Positions 50,454 to 58,068 of a stretch of 64,000 nt of DNA are shown piece after piece. A program made the position numbers and the translations under genes. Numbering within the stretch: position 1 is the first letter of the stretch; each line of letters begins with the position of its first letter. The notes beneath the pieces were generated by a model. It was not told where the DNA came from. It saw nothing but the letters and a program-made list of their open reading frames with translations, and searched no databases. The DNA is taken from positions 100,933-164,932 of the forward strand of contig NZ_JABBPN010000009.1 in the NCBI RefSeq assembly GCF_012933385.1, written 5' to 3'. The stretch is from Paenibacillus lemnae (lineage in GTDB: Bacteria; Bacillota; Bacilli; Paenibacillales; Paenibacillaceae).

Positions 50454-51317
50454 CTACCACCCCATCTCGGCTAAGAAGCGGTTCAGGCGTTCCAGCCGGC
50501 TGCTGTCATCTCCGGCTACTGTACCATCTTCCGTACGGGTCACCGTGCTGCCGTCAGTACTGCCTCCTGCACTGGCTCCTGCACGGGCTGCCAGCCCGTC
50601 TTCCGCCCCCGCTGCCGCACTGTATCGGCCCAATGCCAGCTTCCCGCAGACGATCCCGTCACGCAGGTACAGGATCCGGCTGCCGCGCAGCGCGCTTTTG
50701 AGATCATGCGTCACCATCACCATGCTCTGTCCCCCGGCATTGATCTCGGTCAAAATATCCAGCACTGCCATGCTGGATGCCGAATTCAGCGCCCCCGTCG
50801 GTTCATCGGCAAAGACGATATCCGGCTCATGAATCAAGGCACGCACAATGCCTGCCCGCTGAGCCTCGCCGCCCGACAGCTGGGAGGGGAATTTCCCCCA
50901 CGCTTCTTCTGCCAGACCGACACGCTTCAGCAGCTCTTTGGCTTTTTCCGCAACCGCCTTCTTTTTCCGGGCCTGAAGCAGGCCCGCTGCCAGCACATTG
51001 TCCAGCACGCTCATGTTATCCAGCAGGTAAATCTGCTGAAAAACAAACCCGCAGTGATCCCGGCGAAACAGCGCCAGCTGATCGTGGCTGAGCTTGGAAA
51101 TCTCTCTTCCTGCGAACCGGATTTCACCCAGCGTCGGTTTATCCATACCGGACAGAGCGTACAGCAGTGTCGATTTTCCGGAACCCGAGCTTCCCATAAT
51201 TACCGTAAAGTCTCCTTCGTAGATATCCAGGTCCATATTTTTAAGCACATGCTGCTGCTGGCCGCCTTTGGAAAAGGTTTTGCACAGCTTTTGTGTCGTA
51301 ATCAACGATTTCACCAT
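50454..51317 (-). CDS. ABC transporter ATP-binding protein (MacB/LolD type) with low-complexity tail
   Basis: 287 residues. Walker A GSSGSGKST, signature LSGGEAQRAG, Walker B DIVFADEPTGAL and the H-loop VTHD are all intact. The last ~50 residues (after about 225) are Ala/Gly/Ser/Asp-rich with a short terminal helix, beyond the normal domain. It drives the FtsX-type permease encoded next. GTG/ATG context: ATG 51317 follows GGGGAGTGAGTCCGG. Its promoter region contains three phased TTAAGAA boxes. Confidence 0.92.
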   Translation of the reverse strand: MVKSLITTQKLCKTFSKGGQQQHVLKNMDLDIYEGDFTVIMGSSGSGKSTLLYALSGMDKPTLGEIRFAGREISKLSHDQLALFRRDHCGFVFQQIYLLDNMSVLDNVLAAGLLQARKKKAVAEKAKELLKRVGLAEEAWGKFPSQLSGGEAQRAGIVRALIHEPDIVFADEPTGALNSASSMAVLDILTEINAGGQSMVMVTHDLKSALRGSRILYLRDGIVCGKLALGRYSAAAGAEDGLAARAGASAGGSTDGSTVTRTEDGTVAGDDSSRLERLNRFLAEMGW

Positions 51318-51373
51318 CCGGACTCACTCCCCTTATACAAACAAAATAAGACTGCACTCATGCTTACAGCCTT

Positions 51374-51428
51374 ATCTTACCTGAGATGTTCTTAACAGGG
51401 CTTTGTGCAATTCTTAACGAATTCTTAA
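51374..51428 (-). promoter_or_regulatory. Three phased TTAAGAA boxes and -10 upstream of the ABC operon
   Basis: Minus strand TTAAGAAT (51421-51428), TTAAGAAT (51410-51417) and TTAAGAAC (51388-51395) start 11 and 22 bp apart, all on one helical face. A TAAGAT -10 lies at 51374-51379. This is the pattern of an OmpR/PhoB-type response regulator array, and the regulator encoded at 52810-53622 is the obvious ligand. The rest of the 51318-51540 gap shows no gene. Confidence 0.6.
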
Positions 51429-51540
51429 TTTTTGCGCGGCTCAGATTCGTGCTGAAGGTATGACCGCGAGGCTGATCTGTCTGCGTCGTCAGCGGCAGGA
51501 GCCTTCATAGGTATCACGCAGTCTATGCGGTCTAGACGGT

Positions 51541-52806
51541 CTAGGCCAGCCTGAGGCTCAAGGTAACGGTGAATCCACCGCCCTCCCGGTTACGGCAAGT
51601 GATGCCTCCACCCATACGGTTCATCAGATATTTGGAAATATAGAGCCCGAGCCCGGCGCCGGACTTGTTCTCCGCATTCCGCCCCCTATAAAATTTATTG
51701 AACAACAGCGGCATCTCCTCTTCCGGCACACCTGGTCCATCGTCGGATATGGTCACATCCAACGTCTCCGCCTGCATTGAAAATTCGATCGTAACCGGCG
51801 TGCCCGCATATTTGTACGAGTTGCTCAGCACATTATCCAGCACCTGCTGAAGCCTGCCCTCATCGGTCAGCAGCATGACCTCCGGGATCGGCTCATACTT
51901 CAGCCTGTTATCCATATCTGCACGATCAAGCATGTCCGAAAGCACCGAACTGTACGTTTCGTTCACCTCGACATTCAGCTGCTCCAGCTCTTCCAATGTC
52001 GCATGGAACATGTCCGTAACGAGCAGGTTAATCTGCTCCGCCTTGTGATAGATCGTCCGCAGCTGCTTCTGCTGCTTCTCATCCTGCGTCATGACCAGCA
52101 TGAGCTCGCTGACCGCTTTAATGGAAGACAAGGGAGTCTTAATATCATGACTGAGGCTGGCCACCAGCTCCTTCTTGCTCTGATTCGCTTCGAATTCGCT
52201 CTGCCGGGCAGCTGCCAGCTCATCACGCATCAGATCAAAGCTCTCGGTAAAAGCACCGAACCGGTTATGCCGGTCCATCGTCAGCGGCAGGTCGAGGTGA
52301 CCGCGGGCCACATGCTGTGCGAACTGCTGCAGCTGCCGAAATGGCGAGATGATCGTCCTGTTCAGGTACACCCAGTAAAAACCCCCGGCAGCGGCAGCGG
52401 CGGCATACACAAGGGCAGCCATAGTGAGGATGTTAGCTGCTGTCTGCTGCGCGGCCTGTCCGCCCGTGCTCGGAATGATAACCTTACCGACAACGGACTG
52501 TCCCTTCATCACATCCGCCACCGTATCCCGGTTCGCGATGGCATCGTAAACGGTAGTAGAGATCCCATCCGTTGACCTCAGCAGTACCGCTCCGTCCATA
52601 TCCAGAACCGCATAGTCAAAGGATATATCTGCAAAGGCCTGCTGGTCGAGACGGCCCCACTCCCGCTCCGCTATTTTGACAACATCATTCACCGCCACAA
52701 TATCTACACCGGAATCCCACTGCATCTGCTGCAGCTGCTGCCAGGAATATCCGAAGCCAAGCGTAATCACGCCAAAAAAGACAACCGCCCACACCTTCAG
52801 CCTCAT
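51541..52806 (-). CDS. Two-component sensor histidine kinase
   Basis: 421 residues. TM1 is near the N-terminus ('VWAVVFFGVITLGFGYSW') and TM2 at about 125-145 ('ILTMAALVYAAAAAAGGFYW'), bounding a ~100-residue extracellular sensor, followed by HAMP. The H-box is SLSHDIKTPLSS, the N-box NVLSNSYKYAG, G1 SDDGPGVPEEE and G2 GAGLGLYISKY. The sizeable sensor domain separates it from Bce-type intramembrane kinases. 3 nt downstream of the response regulator gene. Confidence 0.93.
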   Translation of the reverse strand: MRLKVWAVVFFGVITLGFGYSWQQLQQMQWDSGVDIVAVNDVVKIAEREWGRLDQQAFADISFDYAVLDMDGAVLLRSTDGISTTVYDAIANRDTVADVMKGQSVVGKVIIPSTGGQAAQQTAANILTMAALVYAAAAAAGGFYWVYLNRTIISPFRQLQQFAQHVARGHLDLPLTMDRHNRFGAFTESFDLMRDELAAARQSEFEANQSKKELVASLSHDIKTPLSSIKAVSELMLVMTQDEKQQKQLRTIYHKAEQINLLVTDMFHATLEELEQLNVEVNETYSSVLSDMLDRADMDNRLKYEPIPEVMLLTDEGRLQQVLDNVLSNSYKYAGTPVTIEFSMQAETLDVTISDDGPGVPEEEMPLLFNKFYRGRNAENKSGAGLGLYISKYLMNRMGGGITCRNREGGGFTVTLSLRLA

Positions 52807-52809
52807 ACC

Positions 52810-53622
52810 TCAGACACCGTCCTTGAATACATAACCCGTCCCCCAGACGGTGAGTATCCATCTTGGATTATTGGCATCCTCTTCAATCTTCTCCCGAAGA
52901 TGGCGGATATGCACATTTAGTGTACCGTCACCGGTAATGACATCCCCCCATACGCTGCGAAACAGCTCACCCTTGCTGAGCGCCCGGTTCCTGTGCTCCA
53001 TTAAGTATGAGAGCAGCTTGAATTCCATCGGTTTGAGACGAATCTCCCGCCCTCGCACCTGAACCAAACCGAGGTCACCATCCACAAGGACAGGCAAATC
53101 CGGTACTGGTACTGCGGCTGCGGCAGAAGCCGCAGCTTGACCCGGGGCTGAGCCCTTAACTGCTGCACAATCTGCTGCTGAGCCCGGGGTATGACCTCCC
53201 GATGCGGCTTCATCCATGCCGACTTCACTGCTGCCGTGCAGCTGTGACCATTGAACAGACTGATACCGCTTCAGCACAGCCTTCACCTTGGCCAGCAGCA
53301 CGCTCAGTGTATATGGTTTCTTTATGTAATCGTCCCCGCCGATATTGAGAGCAATGAGCACATCGTCATCACTGGTCCGGGCGCTGATGAACAGGATGGG
53401 AACCTGCAGCGTGCGGCGAATGATTTTGCACAGTTCAAACCCGGAATCGCCGCCCAGATTAATGTCCAGCAAAATCAGCGACGGCTCATGCTCTGCCAGA
53501 AAATCAAGACAGTCTTTCGCATTCGTCACAAAAGATGTCCGTACATCAAACATATTCAAATACTCGCACGTCGTCTCCGCGAGGCTGATTTCATCATCGA
53601 CAATGAGGCAATCATATTGCAC
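52810..53622 (-). CDS. OmpR-family response regulator with an unusually long Ala-rich linker
   Basis: 270 residues. The receiver domain (1 to about 120) has acidic pocket DDE, phospho-acceptor LILLDINLGGDSG and Lys in YIKKPYTL. The C-terminal winged helix (about 172-268) carries LKPMEFKLLSYLMEHRNRAL and LNVHIRHLREKIEED. Between them lies a ~50-residue Ala/Gly/Pro linker (GQAAASAAAAVPVPDLPV), far longer than the usual 10-20. GTG start after CGGAGCTGCCGTT. Likely activates the FtsX-type ABC operon next door. Confidence 0.93.
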   Translation of the reverse strand: MQYDCLIVDDEISLAETTCEYLNMFDVRTSFVTNAKDCLDFLAEHEPSLILLDINLGGDSGFELCKIIRRTLQVPILFISARTSDDDVLIALNIGGDDYIKKPYTLSVLLAKVKAVLKRYQSVQWSQLHGSSEVGMDEAASGGHTPGSAADCAAVKGSAPGQAAASAAAAVPVPDLPVLVDGDLGLVQVRGREIRLKPMEFKLLSYLMEHRNRALSKGELFRSVWGDVITGDGTLNVHIRHLREKIEEDANNPRWILTVWGTGYVFKDGV

Positions 53623-53779
53623 AACGGCAGCTCCGTTTCATTTATAGATTCGTAACTATCATACAACACGCGAGGATGAAATGTCCGGTTAAGTGCAAGG
53701 ATATATGCTGCGAACGAGGATGAGCTGAGGAAATTCAGCGAAAAGATAGCCGGCTAATCTCACGTCAGCAGACCAAAAT

Positions 53780-53826
53780 AAAGCAGTGGCAGCACAGGAT
53801 TTAATCCCTGATACCGCCACTGCTTT
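53780..53826 (-). terminator. Hairpin terminator of the sugar isomerase gene
   Basis: AAAGCAGTGGC ... GCCACTGCTTT, perfect 11-bp outer arms with a 25-nt loop region. Lies 18 nt after the stop at 53844; the T-run on the minus strand is short (TTTATTTTGG). Confidence 0.65.
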
Positions 53827-53843
53827 GTGGTTTAGGCAAGTTT

Positions 53844-54617
53844 TTAGAATTGGTTCAGATAGTTGTTTTTCACCCAGTTCAAGCTGTTCTCAATGCTTTG
53901 GAGCGGCGGGTTCTGGCAGTTGTCCTGCTCCACGATCAGCCACTGCGTTCCTGCATCAGATGCAGCCTGGATCACAGCCGGCAGATCTACAATACCTTGG
54001 CTCAGCTCCAATGTCTTGAGGCCACCGTTCTCGTCCTTGTCAAAATCCTTCAGGTGAAGCAGCGGCAGACGGCCCGCATATTTGTTAATATACGCTAATG
54101 GATCCTGGCCGGCGAACTGCACCCAGCATACATCCATCTCAACCTGCAGGAATTCCGGAGATACTGCTGTATACATGGCATCAAATACGGTTTCGCTGCC
54201 CACATGATCTGTGAACTCGAAATCATGGTTATGGTATCCGAAGATGAGGCCCTGTTTCGTAGCTTCTGCTCCAGCTTCCTCCAGGAAGGAGAACAGGGAT
54301 TTCCAATCCTCTTCACCCTTGCGGTCTTCAGGAAGGACAAAAGGACAAATCATGTATTTAGCGCCGATCGTCTTCAGGTAGTCAATCTCCTGCTGCAGAT
54401 TCTCGCGCATTAGATGCAGGCCGACATGGCTGCCGATGGCTTTCAGGCCGAGCTCGTCCAAAAGAGCCTTCATTTCTTCGGCCGGAATCCCGCCGTATCC
54501 AGCAAATTCAACACCTTCGTAACCAAGTTCTGCTACTTTACGGAGCGTCCCTTTGAAATCTGCTGCTGTTTCCTCGCGCAGTGTATACAATTGCAAACCA
54601 ATACTCATTCTTCTCAT
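53844..54617 (-). CDS. Sugar phosphate isomerase/epimerase (xylose isomerase-like TIM barrel)
   Basis: 257 residues. Characteristic stretches are GLQLYTLREE, ELGYEGVEFAGYGG, FGYHNHDFEF (metal/active-site His) and EMDVCWVQFAG. Metal ligands of the AP-endonuclease-2-like fold are the Glu, Asp and His in these stretches and in 'LLHLKDFDKD'. It likely isomerises a ketose or inositol-derived sugar. ATG 54617 is spaced 8 nt from AGAGGTG; the longer frame to 54638 has no RBS. Divergent from an AraC gene that probably controls it. Confidence 0.88.
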   Translation of the reverse strand: MRRMSIGLQLYTLREETAADFKGTLRKVAELGYEGVEFAGYGGIPAEEMKALLDELGLKAIGSHVGLHLMRENLQQEIDYLKTIGAKYMICPFVLPEDRKGEEDWKSLFSFLEEAGAEATKQGLIFGYHNHDFEFTDHVGSETVFDAMYTAVSPEFLQVEMDVCWVQFAGQDPLAYINKYAGRLPLLHLKDFDKDENGGLKTLELSQGIVDLPAVIQAASDAGTQWLIVEQDNCQNPPLQSIENSLNWVKNNYLNQF

Positions 54618-54755
54618 TGGTGATGCACCTCTATTCAAAAAGTTAATTGATTGCTCTATCTGGTACCATCATAACGTATTTTAAGCTAAAATGAACATAA
54701 ACTATATTCCATAAACCTGCACTATTTGCTTATTTTTAAATTGGGGTGTGTATCC

Positions 54756-55577
54756 ATGACGGAAGCAAGACTGCTGATCTGCGATTATTCCTATCACAGT
54801 GAACGATTCAGCCACAGCTACAAAAGCGGACTGACCTCCTATCTGTTCAGGCTGCAGACGGAAGGCTCTTCCCGGGCCTACTGCAACGGTAACGAATATC
54901 TTCTTCAGGCAGGTGACCTGCTGCTGCTGGAGCCGGGGGATGAATATGAACTGCAGGTCAGCGACGAAAAAAATGACGGCCGGATGTCGAGCGGTGATTA
55001 CTATATATTTTGCGACGGTACATGGATCGAGGACTGGTGGAAACGCATGTCGCGGCAGCGGGTCAACCGGATTACCATCGACGATCATCTGCTGGGGTTA
55101 TGGAGACAGCTGCTGCTGGAGAAGCGCCGCGGCCTGGAAGGCGAGAACGGGGAGCTGATCGGATATCTGCTTCGCGGGTTGTGTCTGTGCCTGGACCGGG
55201 CCATCACCGAAAACAAAACGACAGACCGTTCCGCCTTCACCGCCCTGCGGCTGAAGCGGTTCATCGAAGAACACGCGACGGTCACCTTCAAGCTGGATGA
55301 GGCTGCGTCTCATGTGGGTCTCAGCCTGTCCCGGGCGGTTCAGCTGTTCAAGGCCAGTTACGGCAAAACGATGATTCAGTATGCGCTCGAGATCCGCTTG
55401 AACGCCGCCGTGGAGCGCATGAAATACAGCTCTATGACATTGGAGGAGATTGCCGAGACGTGCGGCTTTGCCAGCTATTCGTATTTTCACCGCGTGTTCC
55501 GCTCCAAATACGGCATGCCGCCAGTGAAATTCCGGGAGGATCAGCAGCAGATGACCCTCCCGGCAGAGCTGCCGTAG
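54756..55577 (+). CDS. AraC-family transcriptional regulator
   Basis: 273 residues. The N-terminal cupin-like domain ('YLLQAGDLLLLEPGDEYELQ', altered at its start to NEYLLQAGD) is followed by the AraC DNA-binding domain at about 175-265 (FKLDEAASHVGLSLSRAVQL, 'LEEIAETCGFASYSYFHRVF'). ATG 54756 is preceded only by a weak GGGGTG; the frame is open to an ATG at 54726. Divergent from the isomerase gene; the 140-bp AT-rich gap between them must hold both promoters. Confidence 0.87.
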   Translation: MTEARLLICDYSYHSERFSHSYKSGLTSYLFRLQTEGSSRAYCNGNEYLLQAGDLLLLEPGDEYELQVSDEKNDGRMSSGDYYIFCDGTWIEDWWKRMSRQRVNRITIDDHLLGLWRQLLLEKRRGLEGENGELIGYLLRGLCLCLDRAITENKTTDRSAFTALRLKRFIEEHATVTFKLDEAASHVGLSLSRAVQLFKASYGKTMIQYALEIRLNAAVERMKYSSMTLEEIAETCGFASYSYFHRVFRSKYGMPPVKFREDQQQMTLPAELP

Positions 55578-55853
55578 CTGCGTAGTGCGGAATGCGCTGG
55601 GGTGCCCCAGCGGCAACGGGGTGCTGTGCAATGAGGTGGTGGCGGGGATGCTGTTGTGTGCTGGCGGGAGCTGGTGCTGGTGGGCCCCAACGGGCAGCGA
55701 AGTGCTGTGCTGCTGTGCAGTGAGGTTGTTGGCGTTGGTATTCTGAGGGGCAGATCCCTGGGCTGGCGCTGATCTGTCAGTTGAAGTCGCTGTAAACGGA
55801 GATGCTGGTGTATTTTATCAGGTATTTAAGGACATCTGGTTCCCTTAATCCGC

Positions 55854-56041
55854 TCTAACGGACATACAGTCCGTTAGAAGTAATATTTGGCACTTTTGCA
55901 TACGCTAACGGACATACAGTCCGTTAGCGTGCCAAAAACAGGGTGGGACAGCGCAAAACTCCCTTCTAAGCGTCTCCTGTGTCCGTTAGAATCGTAAAAC
56001 ACCTGCAAAATGGGCTTTAACGGACTGTATGTCCGTTAAAG
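55854..56041. repeat. Cluster of four TAACGGAC-N5-GTCCGTTA palindromes
   Basis: Copy A 55854-55878 has 10-bp arms around ATACA. Copy B 55902-55930 has 12-bp arms (ACGCTAACGGAC) with an outer TTGGCAC/GTGCCAA helix. Copy C 55965-55990 is degenerate with one bulge. Copy D 56015-56041 has 11-bp arms around TGTAT, the reverse orientation. An extra half site (TCCGTTAGAAG) is near 56269. None has a T-run. The preceding 55578-55850 is G-rich with short repeats of TGCTGTGCA and a CGCTGGGG/CCCCAGCG hairpin (55595-55612), with no gene. Confidence 0.8.
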
Positions 56042-56057
56042 TACAACTTACTGCTTA

Positions 56058-56285
56058 CTGCGAATATGCGGCTATGAAGCGGGAGGCGGGATGTGCGGCA
56101 GAGGAACGGGGCGCTGCGAATGTGCTGCTGTGAGCGGGGTTCCCGCATCTGCGGCAGTATAATGAGTACTGCGAATGTGCTGCTGTGAGACGTGATGCTG
56201 CGAATCTAAGTAAGTGAGGCTGAGTGACGCATCTACGGCAGTGCGCCATAGAGACGAGTGCTGCGAATATCCGTTAGAAGTGCCG
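56058..56285. repeat. Degenerate CTGCGAAT / GCATCTGCGGCAG repeats
   Basis: CTGCGAAT occurs at 56058, 56114, 56169, 56198 and 56261, the second and third within a shared CTGCGAATGTGCTGCTGTGAG. Interleaved near-copies of GCATCTGCGGCAG follow. Spacing is about 55 bp for the first three, then irregular. This is intergenic decay of a second repeat family beside the TAACGGAC palindromes. Confidence 0.55.
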
Positions 56286-56394
56286 CAGCGAACAGCCCAA
56301 AACGGCCATCCTTTCTCTACCAGCTTGTTTATTGTCATCATGGAATATGTTAGATTAGAGCCAGAAACCTTTGCTTTTTAGGAGATGGATATGT

Positions 56395-58068
56395 ATGAAT
56401 CTTGCTCAGCCGCTGGATGATTTGGAGTGGCAGACACTGATACAGAACACCGCCGCGTATTTTTCGGACCTTATGATCAAGCGCGGCTTTCAATATTACA
56501 AGCAAAACCGGGTGAAGTCGATGCAGCTTCATGAATCGGGCGAGATCGATGCTATCGTCAATGGCGGCAAGTCCTATCAGGTCCGCATCCTTCCGGAATC
56601 CCTGGAAAACAGTGCATGCACCTGTCCGGTAGGCGAGGCCTGCAAGCATATGGCGGCCGTCCTGTTCCAAGCGGCCTCCAGTCAAGGGAGGTCCGTCCTT
56701 GCTCTGGCTAATGCTCATTCGTATCTGGACGTGCCGAAAATTGTAACTAGGGACAAACCGCAGGCAGTCCAGGCGCAGAAGCCGCCCTCTGCCGTGAAGC
56801 AGCATCAGGAAGCCTTGGCAGCGCTCCGGGATCAGGCCTCTCGCATGCAGGACATGCCGATATCCGCCTGGCATGAGCTGTTTCAAAAGATGGCAGCCAT
56901 GACGGGCACCCCTGCCTCCAGTCCTTTGTATGCCCGCAACATGCTGGCGGCTTTGACGGATATCAAGCCCAGCTCCGCGGAAAAGAGCCGTCCTCTGATG
57001 GATGCTTTATATGACCTTCACGCCAGGCTGTTCGTCCTGGATAAGCTTATCGGTCAGCCGCAGGCTCCCGGAGCCGGGGCTACGCTGTTCATGGGCTATC
57101 ATGTGCAAATGGCAGCAGATGATATTGCGAAAGACGTCCACCGCCGCTTGCAAAGCGAGGCTTGGGCGTTCCGGCTCGAGGACAACGATGGATCACATCA
57201 GGAACGCCTGACGGAAACGCTGCACTGGCTGAGAGGAAAAATGCTGATCGAGCCGCGAAACCACCCTTTTTTCTCACAAATCTATAATCGTCTCTGGATC
57301 GATGGCATTGCACCTTATTGCCGGAATCAGGAAACCTTTAGACATGAGCTGCAGCAGCTGAGAACCGCTGAGCTTGAGCTTGCCCCGGGGTTACGTGCTT
57401 CCGGCATGTTCGCCCAGAGTCTGATGCATTTTTACCTGAACGAAGATGAAATGGCTTGGGATCTGCTGCGTGCAGCCGACAAAGCACTGTATATCCAGCC
57501 TGTCCATCTGCTGCATTTTTTGCAGGTGCTGAAGCAAAATGCCTCCTGGAAACGCCTGACGGAGTGGCTGGTTCAGGCCGGTCCCCTGCTGGCCAGCTAC
57601 CGCAACCAGCGGATGGACGAATATATGTCATACTGGGAACACGCCGTAGAGCATATACCGCATGCCGAGCAGCAGCTGTGGGATACGCTGAGCGAGATGC
57701 TTCCCTACTCCAGTCAGATCTACCAGGACGCACTGCTCTCCCGCGGGCAATGGCGCAAGTGGATGGATTATCAGCTCAGTACCGGCCGGGAGCCGCTGGA
57801 GTTTCGGGTCACCGTACTTGCGCCGATTGAGAAAGAGGCTCCTGAGCTGCTGCTCCCTTTTTACCACCAGGCGGTGGAACGATATATTTTGCAGAAAAAC
57901 CGAAGCAGCTACAAATCTGCAGTCAAACTCCTGAAACGGCTGGCCAAGCTGTATAAAAAATTAAAGCAGACCGAGCGCTGGAACGCGTTTATGGACACTT
58001 TTGCTGAACGCCACAGCCGGCTGCGCGCGCTTCAGGAGGAGCTGCGGAGAGGAAAACTGATATCATGA
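56395..58068 (+). CDS. SWIM zinc finger-containing protein
   Basis: 557 residues. The SWIM zinc finger near residues 77-90 reads CTCPVGEACKHMAAVL (C-x-C-x6-C-x-H). The rest is mostly helical, with no other domain recognised. SWIM proteins are commonly encoded next to SNF2-type helicases, and this gene overlaps one by 4 nt (ATGA). A role in nucleic-acid binding and as a partner of the helicase is inferred. ATG 56395 follows TTAGGAGATGGATATGT. Confidence 0.9.
   Translation: MNLAQPLDDLEWQTLIQNTAAYFSDLMIKRGFQYYKQNRVKSMQLHESGEIDAIVNGGKSYQVRILPESLENSACTCPVGEACKHMAAVLFQAASSQGRSVLALANAHSYLDVPKIVTRDKPQAVQAQKPPSAVKQHQEALAALRDQASRMQDMPISAWHELFQKMAAMTGTPASSPLYARNMLAALTDIKPSSAEKSRPLMDALYDLHARLFVLDKLIGQPQAPGAGATLFMGYHVQMAADDIAKDVHRRLQSEAWAFRLEDNDGSHQERLTETLHWLRGKMLIEPRNHPFFSQIYNRLWIDGIAPYCRNQETFRHELQQLRTAELELAPGLRASGMFAQSLMHFYLNEDEMAWDLLRAADKALYIQPVHLLHFLQVLKQNASWKRLTEWLVQAGPLLASYRNQRMDEYMSYWEHAVEHIPHAEQQLWDTLSEMLPYSSQIYQDALLSRGQWRKWMDYQLSTGREPLEFRVTVLAPIEKEAPELLLPFYHQAVERYILQKNRSSYKSAVKLLKRLAKLYKKLKQTERWNAFMDTFAERHSRLRALQEELRRGKLIS

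Noticed and set aside
53844..54623. Plus-strand frames opposite the isomerase
   Set aside because: Shadows of a gene with clear active-site motifs.
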